This document shows, piece by piece, positions 44,953 through 56,248 of a DNA stretch of 64,000 nt. The notes beneath the pieces are model-generated. The model was not told the origin of the DNA. It worked only from the letters and a program-made list of their open reading frames with translations, and did not search any database. Numbering within the stretch: position 1 is the stretch's first letter; the number at the start of each line of letters is the position of its first letter. Origin of the DNA: Chloranthus sessilifolius (taxonomy: Eukaryota > Streptophyta > Magnoliopsida > Chloranthales > Chloranthaceae); the NCBI GenBank assembly GCA_021018995.1, contig CM037584.1, forward strand, positions 147,143,317-147,207,316, given 5' to 3'. A program made the position numbers and the translations under genes.

Positions 44953-45452
44953 AGCCTTAAGACCAGGTGGATCCTGTGATTTGGAGTGGAATTTATACCC
45001 TGCAGCTTTGCTTATAGCCAGCGAGGGAATTGTGTGCTCTGAACCTCTGTAGCATGATTAATTGAATCTGATTTCAGTAAAAACCAACCTCCAAGCTACT
45101 CTTCTCCATTTTTTGTGTTTTTACTCTCTTCCCCTGCAAGATCTAAGCTCCTAAACTCGATCCAAGATAGCTTATGTTTAAATTGTAGCTTAGTTTAAGT
45201 GACAACCCATTACAAACCTCTCCCCTGTCTTTTAACTAAATTAGTAATAGCTAGGGTGCCAGAACTGACACAGATATGGAGATTTGTCATATTTCTAAAC
45301 AGCCTCCCTGTGGACATTCCCTTACTTACCATTCTTTTAAAGCTTGCTACAACAGATCCTAAATACTTGCAAGTCTGTATGAGTGTGTCTGCCTAGTTTT
45401 ATTGTTGATTTTAGACCCTCATTTGAGGGAAGGTAACACAACCAACAATTAC

Positions 45453-46240
45453 CACCAGCTAAATAAGTTGACAATTAAAAATAGTTATCTGCTTCTGAGA
45501 ATTGATGATTTGTTCGATCAGTTACAAGGAGCAAGGTTCTTCTCGAAGATTGACTTGAGATCAGGCTACCATCAGTTGAAAGTCAAATCTGAAGACATTT
45601 AGAAGACAGCGTTCAGAACCCGATATGGACACTACGAGTTCTTGGTCATGCCATTTGGATTGACAAACACACCCGCGTCATTTATGGACTTGATGAACTG
45701 GATATTCAAGTCACATTTGGACAAGTCTGTAGTAGTTTTTGTAGATGACATCCTCATTTATTCAAAGATGCGAGAAGAACATGAGCAGCACATGCGAGTG
45801 GCTCTATAAACCCTCAGAGATCATCAGTTATATGCGAAACTAAGCAAGTATGAGTTTTGGCTTGAGCAGGTTAGTTTCCTAGGCCATGTTGTCTCTGAGA
45901 CCGGTATTACAGTTGACCTAACAAAGATTGAGTCAGTGATGAATTGGGAACAGCCGAAGACAGTTACAGAGGTTTATAGTTTCCTCGGTTTGACAGGTTA
46001 TTGTAGAAGGTTTGTAGAGGGTTTCTCCAAGATATCAGACCTGCTTACATAACTTACGAAGAAGAATACTAAGTTTGATTGGACAAAGCAGTGTAAGAAG
46101 AGTTTTTAGGAACTTAAGAAATGATCGACTACTGCGCCAGTACTTGCTATATCGTCAGCCAAGGGAGGTTTTGTAGTGTACAGTGATGCATCGTATGGGG
46201 GTTTAGGCTGTGTTCTTTACCAGAATGAGAGAGTCATTGC
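45453..46240 (+). pseudogene. Element D reverse transcriptase (C-terminal part) and start of RNase H
   Basis: Begins beyond the C target duplication with [20 protein letters not shown], then [59 protein letters not shown] and VVYSDASYGGLGCVLYQNER. It belongs to the same host copy as 32155-32509. Confidence 0.85.
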
Positions 46241-46242
46241 TT

Positions 46243-47070
46243 ATGATTCATCTGAATGACCCCTAAAAATTTATGAACAACTTCTTGGTATAAGTTACCC
46301 TCCTGAGTGCAAAGGCTTGTCGCATTCTGAAAAAGGGTTCATGAACGACGATGGTAGGTAGGGGTTCCCATCGACTATATTCTTGCTCTCGAGATATAGT
46401 AACTTGGGAGGTATTTTAAGTTGAGGATTATGTCATGAATTACTGAACTTTGCATATAGAAGTTAGAGACGCTGAAATACTGAAATCATGCATCTGTTTT
46501 AGAATCTGTTTTAAGAACTTGGAAACTGATTTTGCAATAAAATTCTGCAATTAAATTTCAGCTCTTATTTGCATATCTAATTTCGATGCTCTATATTATG
46601 ATATATACATGTTTTGAAAACTATGCTAGTTAAGGTAAAATGCTGTTGATGTCTTTCTTCTACTGAGCTTTATTGGTTAGCTCACTCCGACTATACGCCA
46701 TGTGTCCAGCTTGGCGTGGCGATTTAGGCGTCAATCTGTTCTTAAGGAAGAGCCTGAGGTTCCCAGCTTAGAACTTATTTTATTTTTCCTGCCTTTGGTG
46801 AGAGTTAGACTTGGATTTGTGGGCCCACCTTGGTTGGATATTTTTAGTTTTGTACTAGACTTTTGAATACTGTAGTGAATCATGGTTCGGTGACGGTCGG
46901 CCATCATTGGTGGTTCTGCACTTTAATTATTTTCGCATTTTTCTTAGCTTTAGTTATTTATTGCGCTTTACTCTGATATGTGTTCTATATGTCCGGCTTA
47001 TTGTTTAACCGGTAGGTTGGCGAACCGGTCTTTCCTCTACCTAAGGGATTGGAAAAGTCGGGTCGTCATA
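46243..47070 (+). repeat. Element D 3' LTR (partial)
   Basis: Matches 29281-30129 of the 5' LTR. It is followed by the target duplication ATATC at 47071-47075. Confidence 0.85.
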
Positions 47071-47075
47071 ATATC

Positions 47076-48035
47076 GATTTAAAATCATGTGAGTTCCAAC
47101 TTACATCACTGTAATATTTTAAATTATTAAAAAAATCATAATAATATAATCCTACATTGATGCTCTTCTTTAAATATTTTAAAATTTTGAGTCACAACAT
47201 TCAAATGAACAACACCAAGGTTATTAGTGAACCTACTTACAAGTCCTATAACATAGGCAATATTCGAATAAGTATAGTGCATGAGGTACAGTAAACTTCC
47301 TACTTGACTAGCATATTCAAGTTGAGTCATGCATCTTTCTTAATTTGTAACTAATTTCACTTTAATATAAGGAATTGAAACAAGCTCTAAGTTAAAGTAA
47401 ATGAATTTCTTAACTATTTTCCCATAGTAATATGCTTCAGACAAAATAATATTATTATCTTGTCTTAAAATTTTAGCTCCTAAGACTATCAGTTTCGCTC
47501 ATATCTTTTATATTGAAAGTTGAACTAAGTAGGCTTTTGGTTTTAAAATTATTTCAAATCATCCATTTATAGACATATAATAATATTATTATATTCAAAG
47601 AATTTACTATTCATACATTTTTTAGACTCATTAATATTAAAGTCATGACTAATAATAACTTTATCAATGCTTTGGAGCTTGCTTTAAGTCATAAAGAGAC
47701 TTAATAAGTTTACATACTTTATTTTCGTTTTCAAGAAGTATCAAACCTTCTGGTTGTTCCACATAAACTTTCTCTTTTAAATCTCCAGTTAAAAATATAG
47801 TTTTTACATCCATTTGATGAATTATTAATTTGTGTATAGAAGCTAAGGTAATTAATAATGTAATTATAGTAAGACGTACAATAGAGACAAAAGTATCGAA
47901 ATAATTAATTCCTTTATTTTTCCTAAAACCTTTTGCAACTAACCTAGCCTTAAATTTATCAATTGATCCATTAGTTTCATATTTTCTCTTAAAAACTATT
48001 TTTATCCATAACGTTAGACCTAGGAGGCAAGTCAA
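47076..48035 (-). pseudogene. Element E reverse transcriptase and RNase H
   Basis: Copia RT with YETNGSIDKFKARLVAKGF, KLIIHQMDVKTIFLTGDLKE and VYVEQPEGL (47745-47960). The segment VGSLLYLMHYTYSNIAYVIG (47230-47300) marks the RT-RNase H junction. The RNase H continues left of D. Broken fossil. Confidence 0.85.
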
Positions 48036-48134
48036 CTAATTCCCATATTTGTTTGCCATCAAAGAATCCATTTAATCATAAATGACTTCTTTAAAAAAAA
48101 ATTGCATCTCTAGAAGTAATAGCTTCCTTAAATG

Positions 48135-48800
48135 TTAAAGGATCATTATACACATTATAATAGTATTTTTATACTCTTTAGAGGATTCAAATCTAAGCTC
48201 ATATGGAGTTTTATTAGTTTCCTTATTAGGAATCCTATTATGGATGTGAACATAAGTCAATAATGAATCATCCCAAATATCCAATTTCAAATTGGAGTTA
48301 CGATTCATAGTATTAATCATTTTCATTAATGTCCTATTTTTTCTTTCGACAATACTATTTTGGTGAGGGGTACAAAGGACGGTGAATTCATGTCTTATCC
48401 CATGACTTTCACAAAAATGAGTGAAGTCATTTGACATATATTCACCTCTCATATTCGATATTAAGGCTTTAAATTTTCTCTCTAGTTGATTCTTATAAAA
48501 GTCTTATAGGTCTAGTGCTTCGCATTTATTTTGTAATAAATAAATATATGTATATTTTAAAAAATTATTGATAAATATAAAAAATAACGTTTTTCTCCTC
48601 TAGTGGGTATATGAAATGCATCACAAGAATATGAGTAAATTAAATCTAAGGCATTTGAATTTTTATTTACATGCTTAAAGGTCTTTCTAATAATTTTAGA
48701 TTTAACACAAACTTCACATTTTCCTACATCAATTTCATGTGCTGGAATTAAATTCAAGTGCATCATATTTTTATATATTGATAATTAAAATAACCTAGAC
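48135..48800 (-). pseudogene. Element E integrase region
   Basis: The GAG-pre-integrase/zinc part appears at 48690-48766 (CEVCVKSKIIRKTF). The core end has CESHGIRHEFTVLCTPHQNS, IVERKNRTLM and RIPNKETNKTPYELRF (48190-48420), the standard Copia integrase signature. Confidence 0.8.
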
Positions 48801-49164
48801 AAACTAAACACGTCAATCATATAGGCAAAGGAATTCCTTTTCGTTAAAGATATTGCCTTGAATATCCCCCAAGAGCATGCACTTTCCCTACAATGATAAG
48901 CCAACCGATGCAAGGTTCTTTCTTATCTCATATATATGTAAAACATCAATTAAAGTTTTAAAAAATTCGGAAGTAAATTTGAGATGAATTTTTCATATCT
49001 TTTGATCTTTGCTTTGGATGAATTCCCTACATAGATACTTTAATCATGACATGTCGCTTTGTAGGATGAAATATGGTGCAATTATTTCACACATTTTGAG
49101 TAGCACTTGTATCATTCTATCATTCTTTATCATCCTCTATCATATTAATTTCGAAAATAATCGC
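48801..49164 (-). other. Element E interval between gag and integrase regions
   Basis: AT-rich remnant where Copia protease would be expected. I do not recognise protease motifs. Confidence 0.35.
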
Positions 49165-49206
49165 CACTATGGTTTTAAATATCGGTCATATCTGATACAT
49201 ATCGGC

Positions 49207-49250
<44 letters not shown>

Positions 49251-49540
49251 ATTTCGACCCCATCTGATATGATATTCATCCTCGATTTGGCAAAGGTGGT
49301 AAAAATCGGATCAATGAGGGCAAATATTAGGACCATATCAGGGCCATATTGGCCCATATCAGATATGAATTAGATATAATACCAAAAATACCCTTTGGGC
49401 ATTTTTTTTAAATTTAATAATTTTAAAATAGGAAAGAAATTACTTCAATATCAGTTGGTTTAGCCAATACGTATCCGATATATCTGAGACTATCGGTCTG
49501 GGACCCAGCCGATATGTTTCGATCTTTAAATCCTTGACCA
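49165..49540. repeat. AT-rich foldback-like insertion with CGGCCG centre
   Basis: The block opens GGTTTTAAATATCGG and closes with TCGATCTTTAAATCC, an imperfect inverted pair. Inside, ATATCGGCCGATATAT leads to a (TA)n tract (49209-49248), and ATATCGG/CCGATAT words recur throughout. It looks like a small non-autonomous repeat inserted in E. It supplies the last codons of the reading frame that starts in gag. Confidence 0.5.
49209..49248. repeat. (TA)n microsatellite
   Basis: About 20 TA units inside the foldback-like block. Confidence 0.9.
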
Positions 49541-50252
49541 AAATAAAGTTTTTATCCTTGTCATTACTTTCAACCAGATTTGTTTGAGCCTTCTTAAAGT
49601 ACCTGCAATCCTTCTTAAAATGTTCTGATTTATCGCAATGGTAACAAGACCATTTTCTTTGATTCAATATAGTGTTCTTGTATTGGTTTGGATAACTCTT
49701 TGCCTTTAACATCTTGTCATGAAACTTTTTCTCTGTACCATTAGTGTCAACAAGATGTGCTCTAAAAATATGTTCCCCGTGTTCCTCCATAGTATTCCTC
49801 TTTCGGGCTTCTTTTTCAATACGAAGATGTTGAAAGAGTTCTTCCATCGTCATATTCATATTACTATGTTTAAAGATTTTTTTATAATCCTTTCGTAGTA
49901 GTGGTAGTTTAGCAATTACCGTACTAAGGAGGAACCATTCATCAAAATTTGATCCTTCAACAATCGTGTTGTTAATGATAACTTGAAAGTAATAAACTTG
50001 ATCTAGAACAGTATTACCATCAATCATATGAAAATTAAAAAATTGACTTACAATATATGCTTGAGAACTTGCATCCTCGGTTCTATATTTCTTCTCTAGA
50101 GCATCCCATAATTCTATAGCTGATTTTATAGATTGGTACACATCGAATAAAGTGTCGGTGAGCAAGTTCAGAATATATCCACAACATGAGTAATCATACG
50201 ACTCACATTTTTGTTTTGATTGAATTTCAGCGACTGCTGAAGTGAATGTCAT
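49541..50252 (-). pseudogene. Element E gag
   Basis: Copia Gag of the UBN2 type, with KSAIELWDALEKKYRTED, MIDGNTVLDQVYYFQVIINN and LPLLRKDYKKIFKHSNMNMT. The zinc knuckle is CYHCDKSEHFKKDC near 49620. A long open stretch remains, but the element as a whole is broken. Confidence 0.85.
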
Positions 50253-50608
50253 GACGAGACACTAGGTAATGAGCACGTGAGGGACATTAAGTGTCATTAA
50301 TAGAAACATAAGTTTTTGTTGCCAATGTCTGAAGTTTGTACCATTGAAACTTTCTAGACAAGGAAGATAATGACCCATTTACTTTTTTTTGATGAAGAGA
50401 CCATTTAGACAGAAAATAGTGATTGAAAATTATTAGATATGGGTGTAGAATAAAGTCAAAATCAAATGAGAACAATGACGGATCTTTGACTATGATCGAC
50501 TCGTGTAATAGAGATTGTCTTTAAATCATTATTCATCATACAGAGTGGTCAATAATCAAGCCTAATGATCATTCACAGAAAATACATGTTTTGATACCCT
50601 ATAAAAAG
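50253..50608 (-). repeat. Element E leader and 5' LTR (part)
   Basis: Bases from about 50430 to 50580 match the E 3' LTR at 26600-26760. The LTR is cut by F at 50608. I could not place the LTR end or primer site exactly. Confidence 0.5.
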
Positions 50609-50730
50609 TGTAATGTCCCAAAAATTTTGACCTTTGAACAGTCCGTCTCGATGTGCATGCCGACTGGTCACGCATCTGAGAAAAGTAAAAATATTAAAGT
50701 GATAACTTAGGTTTTTGATTGAGAAAGAGA

Positions 50731-50796
50731 AGGTTAGAATGTGTATGACCATTAGATGATGTGAGGTTAGAATGTGTATGACCATTAGATGATGTG
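50731..50796 (+). repeat. Tandem duplication, 2 x 33 bases
   Basis: Two identical copies of a unit starting AGGTTAGAATGTG and ending TAGATGATGTG. Confidence 0.9.
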
Positions 50797-51207
50797 AGGT
50801 ACACCTAGGTTTGGTGTATGTGCTTAACACCCAAGCTCATGACATTAAGTATAAGAATTAAAATATTGGGAGGAGTTATTTCAACTGCCTTAGGTTGTTG
50901 AGAGAGAGTAAATGAGAAGAGAGAGAAGGAAGTTGCTTTGAAAGGTGTACGTGAGCATGCAAGATCGGAACGGGATGCGTAGTTAAAAGGGTTTTGGATC
51001 ATAGGAAGTCCAAGTTTCCATTTGCAAAAGCCCTAGTCTGAGTGTGAACAGTGGATTGAAGAATCGATCGATTCAAAAGGTAAGAGCTATGAATTAAGTT
51101 GTGAACTATATGTGTGTTGAATTGTCGTTTGCATTTGAGTGAGAAGATAAAAGAAAGAGATTTAGTTTGAAAGAAAATGGGTTGAGAAGTTAGAAAGGGT
51201 GACTAGG

Positions 51208-51575
51208 GAAAATCTGGCAAAACCGATCGATCGAAATAACTGATCGATTGATCAATTTTGTCAAGAGTGAAGGTATAAAGGTTTCTGGAGAAATCGATCG
51301 ATCGAAATGTCGTTCGATCGATCGATTGGTAAACCGACTGATCAATTCAGACATTGATCAATCGATTGGAGAAAAATAATGTATTTGTTAAAGGTTTTGT
51401 GAGTGAACTGATCGATCGAAATAAGGTATGATCGATCAATTTGAAATTTTGATTGATCGATTGAAAACCCGATCGATAGAATTGTGGCACCAGAATTAGT
51501 GGTTTCAGGGAAAATCGATCGATCGAAATGTATTTCGATTGATCGATTTTAGAATTGATCGATCGATTTAGGCAG
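51208..51575 (+). promoter_or_regulatory. Element F LTR CGATCGATCG word cluster
   Basis: About 14 copies of a GATCGATCG-type word in 370 bases. Most sit in facing pairs: AATCGATCGATCGAAAT, then a few bases, then TTCGATYGATCGATT. Exact CGATCGATCG occurs at least five times, against about one per megabase by chance. It lies in the upstream half of the LTR. Confidence 0.85.
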
Positions 51576-53104
51576 ACTCAGGATTTTGTTGTGTTTTGTT
51601 TTAAGGACTTTGGGGGAGAGCTTCTATCTTCTTGTTTTATATCATTTCTAACGTATGGTTTGTGGATTTCTGTGTGTTAGGTATGAGGATGAGTATGAGC
51701 TAGGAGAGCTAGCTTGAGATAATAAACTTTCATGTGATTTCGTGTGAGGTAGGGAAAACTCAGTAACATGTGCATTTGATTTCGTTTAGCATGACCTTTG
51801 TGATATGATAGAAATTTGTGTGATTGTGTGATCTTCGTAAATCATCTAACATGAATTTTGTTATGTTCTTTAAACATGAAAAGCATATGAATATGTATAC
51901 CATGAAGAAACCACAAGTGTGTGTGTGAAACTTGATAAGTTAAGTAGGTGACCTCAGTAAGAAGCAAAAATATGTGTGTGTGACATCAGATATGTGTACG
52001 TATGAGCTCAGCAAAATGAGATATGTGTGTGTGACTTTGAAAGAAAACCTAGTATAAATTATCACAAATACACGGTGAATAACTATATGTAAATTTTGCA
52101 TTTTAATTTAAGGATATGTGTTGAATACCCTACCGACGCGGCTATATATCCGTGACCGGTACGGCGGGGTATCCGTACTTGTTCTCCGGTACGGCAGGAT
52201 ATCCGTTCTTTGATTTTTAATTTGTGGAAATACTTCGTTCGGCATAAGTCTTCTAATTCAAAGGAGCTTGGGCAACTTTGTGTGAATTGTTCATTGAATG
52301 ACGATGTTTGGGGTATTCCATTAGTATAATATGCGGCTCTCGATGCTATAATTGCTCGAGAGATTATTTAAGTGTGTGCGTTAAGAGAACAATTTGAGTA
52401 GCCATGATTAGTGTGTTTTAAAACTTGCATCAGATATTCGTTTTGTCAATTTAAATACTTTTAAATTGTAAATTCTTGTAAGAAATTGTGAATCTCGTAA
52501 GATAAGCATGTTTTCGATTATGCCATGAAGTATATGTTTGATATCATAATATGCATGTTGCTTATGTTTCCCTATTGAGCTTAGATGTAGCTCACCCTTC
52601 GACTTTACGTCACAGGTACAGAGGCAGCGGCGGGTACTGAGGACGTAGATCCTAAGGACCCAAGGTATATTCTGGAGGCAGAGACTGAGCCCCCTCCTGA
52701 GGAGTTCTTCTAGCGAACGGTATTACGCTAGTTTGATTTTTTTGAAATAATTTTTGTAAGGCTTGGTACGTCCATCCATTTTTGTAAGAACTTATGTATA
52801 TGTCAGTTAGTGTTGTTTTGCGAACCACACCTGGTGACGGTGTTTTCACTGGTGGTTCGGTTCGATTCTTTTGTCCATATAATTTCCATGGGATTAGAAT
52901 CATCTTTTGCTGACTTTTGAGTACGTCATTATATAGAAATGGATATTTACTTTCGTATGATGACTCTATTTGCTTGTTTGCAAAGTTTGCTTTGTGTCGC
53001 TTTGTGTGTGGATGTACCAAGTGTTCCGTTCGTATAAGGAGATCGACCTTAAGGGCTGATCTGACAGTGCGGGTTTCCAAGTGCGGAAATTTGGGTTGTC
53101 AAAG

Positions 53105-53117
53105 TTGGTATCAAAGA
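53105..53117 (+). other. Element F primer binding site (tRNA-Met type)
   Basis: TTGGTATCAAAGA follows the LTR, a slightly changed initiator-Met site. Confidence 0.7.
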
Positions 53118-53229
53118 ATTTGCTTTAAAGATTTCTGACAAGCCTTAGATGTAGATTATATGTTTAAGCTTTTGTTAGAGTATAAGGGCTTTCTGCTAAT
53201 GAAACTTTGGTTTCATATTGTAGAACGTC

Positions 53230-54570
53230 ATGTCTGCTAGAGGAAGAGGCCGACCAAGGGGGCGGCCATATTAGGAACTTGATAAGTGGGGACGAGATTC
53301 CCACTAGTTCCAATAGAGTTTCGCTTGATAACCGAGGGGTTCCGGAAGGCAGTAATCTGAAAAATAGAGATCAAGAAAGGAACGAAGAAAGAGAAGATAG
53401 ATGGAGGATGATGTTGGCTATGGAAGCCATGGCGACTGCCATGACTCAATAGACAATGTTATTGGCAACTAATAATGCAAATAACCATCAGCAGATGCCA
53501 CCTACACATCCAGTTCCACATACTCTACCACATTAGACCGGATTCATTGAATTTAGGAGATTGAAACCTCCTAGTTTCTATAGTCAAACAGACCCATTGG
53601 AGGTAGAGAAATGGATGAATCGGATTGAGAAGATCCTACAGAGATTGCCTTGTACTGAGGCAGAGAAGGTGAGTTGGGATTCATTTCAATTAGAGGGAGA
53701 TGCCAACCCGTGGTGGAAGTCAGTATTGTTGAAGAGAGAGAAAGAGAACCTAGCTGGGTTATGGACATGGGAAGAATTCGTTGAAGTGTTCAACAAGGAG
53801 TATTTCCCAAAGCAGATAAGAAATTAGATGGCAACAAGGTTTATGACCTTGGAGCAAGGGGCGATGACTGTACGAGAATATGGTACAGAGTTTGTAAGGT
53901 TATTAAGGTTTATCCCGGATTATGTAGCCACTGAACTTATGAAGGTCAATAAATTTGAAAGTGGGTTGAGGTCGATTCTACGTGATAGAATCACTGTGTT
54001 AGAACTAGAGACTTACGCGAAAGTGATGGAAAGGCGCTGGTTGCCAAGAAAGCCATTAAAGATATGTATAAGAGGCGGGACCAACAGATCAAGGGTAAGG
54101 CAGGTCAAGCGATGTCTGGCACCTACGAATCGGTGAACAAAAAGCCACGATTCGTAGCACCTACTCAGAGGCAGTTTACATAGATCCATTACTCCAGACC
54201 ACCTCAGACCAATTACTCTAGGCTACCTATGCCTACGTCTGTGAGACCGATTCATTATGAGAGCCCTACGACTACTACTGGAGTGTCAATTACTCAGGGA
54301 TTTTCTAGGGCATCATCTTCTACTCTGACTGAGACGTATGCCAGGTGTGGCAAGTCTCACAAGACTGCAGATTGTAGGCGGGGTACAAGCAAGTGCTTCA
54401 AATGTGAGAAAATGGGACATATGATTAAGGATTGCCTAGAGATGAGGAAGGAGAGGACGACATCAGCTCCGATGCTTAGGCTGTTGCAGACGAAGAAACC
54501 TACGGTACAAGGACGAGCATATGCGATCACAGCTCAGGGTGCCCAAAATAGTAATGACATCATTCAAGGT
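53230..54570 (+). pseudogene. Element F gag region
   Basis: Starts MSARGRGRPRGRPY-like at 53230. The Gag domain (53550-54020) has PPSFYSQTDPLEVEKWMNRI, WTWEEFVEVFNKEYFPKQI and VREYGTEFVRLLRFIPDYV. The zinc-knuckle region (54330-54440) has CGKSHKTADC and CFKCEKMGHMIKDC. The C-terminal end is GRAYAITAQGAQNSNDIIQG. Broken, close to B. Confidence 0.85.
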
Positions 54571-54660
54571 GAAATATCTTTTAAATTAAATTATGTCATT
54601 GATTTAAATTTTAGATAGAGAAGATGCATCAATATTAATAAGTAGTTTTTAAATCTAATT
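54571..54660 (+). other. Start of intron-like spacer, element F
   Basis: After CAAG the sequence GTGAAATATC opens an AT-rich stretch, as at the same border in B and D. It is cut by G. Confidence 0.3.
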
Positions 54661-55073
54661 TGTAGACACCCAAATTTGGCCCAAGGCCCGATCAACACAC
54701 ATTTCAAGAGAGGCGCATCTCTGAGCTATTGATGGCATGTATGAAACCCTTAGAAACCCTTCCAAAATCTTAGGAGCCATCCCAAACCCTTAGGAATCAC
54801 CATAGAAACCTTCTCGAACTTTCAGGAACCCATCCTGACCCTTAGAACCCATTCCGGATCTAAACCTAGCTTTCCCGAGCAATGGATGAAGAGTGGTGCA
54901 CTGGGACTAGTTGTGACATTCTACTATGAACAAATCTCATATCATAAAAAAATAGAATTCTTCAGCTTTCCAATGGGCCAAGAATCACCCCAATCGGAGC
55001 TGTATACACAAAGATATCGTATTTCAAACTCGAAGGGCAAAATGGTAAATTAATGTGAACCCCCTTAGGGATT

Positions 55074-55096
55074 TGGTGCAACTAATAGTTACGCCA
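55074..55096 (+). promoter_or_regulatory. Element G palindromic word 1 (LTR)
   Basis: TGGTGCAAC, five bases, GTTACGCCA: an imperfect inverted repeat around CTAATAG-like sequence, about 400 bases upstream of the TATA box. Confidence 0.6.
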
Positions 55097-55163
55097 GTTA
55101 TAGGTGGGTCCCCCCGCGGGTAGTTGACTTCCCAAAGCTACTGTGCATCACTGTTTTACTATG

Positions 55164-55202
55164 CATATGCTTGGCGCAACGAATAGTTGCGCCAGGCATA
55201 TG
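55164..55202 (+). promoter_or_regulatory. Element G palindromic word 2 extended to a 39-base hairpin (LTR)
   Basis: CATATGCTTGGCGCAAC and GTTGCGCCAGGCATATG are 17-base inverted arms with one mismatch around GAATA. The core TGGCGCAAC/GTTGCGCCA is the best match to the G word. Confidence 0.8.
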
Positions 55203-55476
55203 AACAGTAACTCTGGGTTTTACCTTGAATTTTGTGATTGGGGTTTGACTTGTTGACCATCTTGACCTTTGGAGTGTATTTTGCTAGTTCTGTTACACCC
55301 ATTTACTATCTATATGCAACTCCTTCAGTGGTTTAAAGTCTCACCCTATCATCCACCATTGGAGCACCTCTTCATATTTTTCAAGGCTCCAAAAACCCTT
55401 GGAAACCTTAGATGGCCCATTACCTAATTGCTAACCCCAATTAGCCCCTAAGCACCCTCCTAACCTCTCTTTTCCT

Positions 55477-55486
55477 TATAAATAGA
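55477..55486 (+). promoter_or_regulatory. Element G LTR TATA box
   Basis: TTATAAATAG after TTTCC, in the same context as in H. Confidence 0.7.
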
Positions 55487-55542
55487 GAGCACCCCACTTA
55501 CAAATGACTTGAAAAAATTTGCAATTAAGAGATTAGGGAATC

Positions 55543-55545
<3 letters not shown>

Positions 55546-55583
<38 letters not shown>
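55546..55583 (+). repeat. (CT)n microsatellite
   Basis: About 19 CT units, roughly 65 bases past the TATA box, so probably in the transcript leader. Confidence 0.9.
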
Positions 55584-55588
<5 letters not shown>

Positions 55589-56230
55589 GTGCACCATTCC
55601 ATACAAATTCCAGAACTTTAAAAGTCCCTTTAGACCTTAGGTTTTCACCCATAAAATCTAGGTTAGAGGTGTGTTACCCCCTAGCCTTCCCTCTCTACCT
55701 CTTAGCTAGTAAGTCATAGGAGTTAGAATGCTATTTCTCATCATACAAGCCTTCAAAAGCTCACCGAAGCAAGCTAATGCAAGACTCCTCAGCGGTGCAA
55801 CAAGGGCCCGAGAGCTCCAGCTCTCCCCTCTATTCCTCTACCTTCTCGATTATTCCTCCATCCTTCCATTTGTACCGTTATGGCGCCAAATTTTCGGTAG
55901 GAACGGAGGGGCACAAATAGGATTTTAAGACCCATTTGGGAAAGAGGAAGCCTTTTTCATTTCTTTTATATTATTTTTGTTTTGGCCATAAGTAGAGACT
56001 ACGTTAAGCGGGTTGATTGGGTGCCTAACACCTTCCCAATCGATAACTGAAGCCCCTACCCAAGAACCCTTGGCGTAGACCAGATTCAGAGTCATATTTG
56101 TGGCACTTTAGTGTTTATAAAAATGATCTAGGTTTCTCGAGACACCAAAAGCTCTGGGTGGCGATTCTATATTTTTCATTAGTGAGTGCATCGTCGTGAC
56201 GGGATTGTCAAAAATCTCACGGTTGCACAG

Positions 56231-56248
56231 ATGGCGACTCTGCTGGAG
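56231..56248 (+). other. Element G primer binding site (Tat/Ogre type)
   Basis: ATGGCGACTCTGCTGGAGA follows the LTR. TGGCGACTC-N3-CTGG is the tRNA-Arg-type site of Ogre-like elements. Confidence 0.65.

Larger units (their letters stand above)
32510..45447 (+). mobile_element. Element C: Athila-like LTR retrotransposon, nearly complete
   Basis: A 12.9 kb Ty3 element with both LTRs (32510-34633 and 43344-45447) and target duplication ATTAC at 32505-32509 and 45448-45452. It has a tRNA-Asp-type primer site, gag, protease, RT, RNase H, integrase, an internal word cluster with TATA-like box, a short third reading frame and a polypurine tract. The LTRs differ at about 20 places in their first 300 bases by eye, so it is the youngest clearly dated insertion here but not recent. 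It is broken by a small number of changes. Confidence 0.92.
43344..45447 (+). repeat. Element C 3' LTR
   Basis: 2,104 bases, matching the 5' LTR end to end. Word cluster at about 43615-44105, TATA at 44316-44325, hairpins at 44812-44843 and 44921-44952. The arms of both hairpins are unchanged from the 5' LTR. Confidence 0.92.
28003..47070 (+). mobile_element. Element D: Tekay-like chromovirus, interrupted by C
   Basis: A Ty3 element on the plus strand with target duplication ATATC at 27998-28002 and 47071-47075. Its parts are a 5' LTR (28003-30129), Met-type primer site, gag (30309-31620), protease (about 31780-32150), RT (32155-32509, then 45453 on) and the start of RNase H. A partial 3' LTR (46243-47070) ends it. 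Element C lies inside its RT. It has lost part of its interior and is broken many times. It is older than C and younger than E. Confidence 0.85.
26500..50608 (-). mobile_element. Element E: Ty1/Copia retrotransposon, interrupted by D and F
   Basis: A Copia element on the minus strand. The 5' LTR (right) is cut by F at 50608. Gag, integrase and RT lie at 47076-50252. The rest of RNase H lies left of D (27650-27997). A polypurine tract (27002-27021) and a 3' LTR (about 26500-27001) follow. The two LTR parts match each other at about 26600-26760 and 50430-50580. D sits inside it with target duplication ATATC. Old and heavily broken. Confidence 0.7.
50609..53103 (+). repeat. Element F 5' LTR
   Basis: About 2,495 bases from TGTAATGTCCC to GGTTGTCAAA. 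It includes a 33-base tandem duplication (50731-50796), the CGATCGATCG cluster (51208-51575) and a repeated CCGGTACGGC...GATATCCGT block (52155-52225). Confidence 0.8.
50609..54660 (+). mobile_element. Element F: Tekay-like chromovirus, left part
   Basis: A plus-strand Ty3 element inserted in the E 5' LTR; AAAAG (50604-50608) is the likely target sequence. It has a 5' LTR (50609-53103), Met-type primer site and gag (53230-54570). Element G follows at 54661, so the remaining parts of F should lie beyond the window. Broken fossil. Confidence 0.8.
54661..56229 (+). repeat. Element G 5' LTR
   Basis: 1,569 bases from TGTAGACACCC to GGTTGCACA. It shares its ends and much of its 3' half with solo LTR H. 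It carries two palindromic words (55074-55096, 55172-55194), a TATA box (55477-55486) and a (CT)n tract. Confidence 0.88.
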
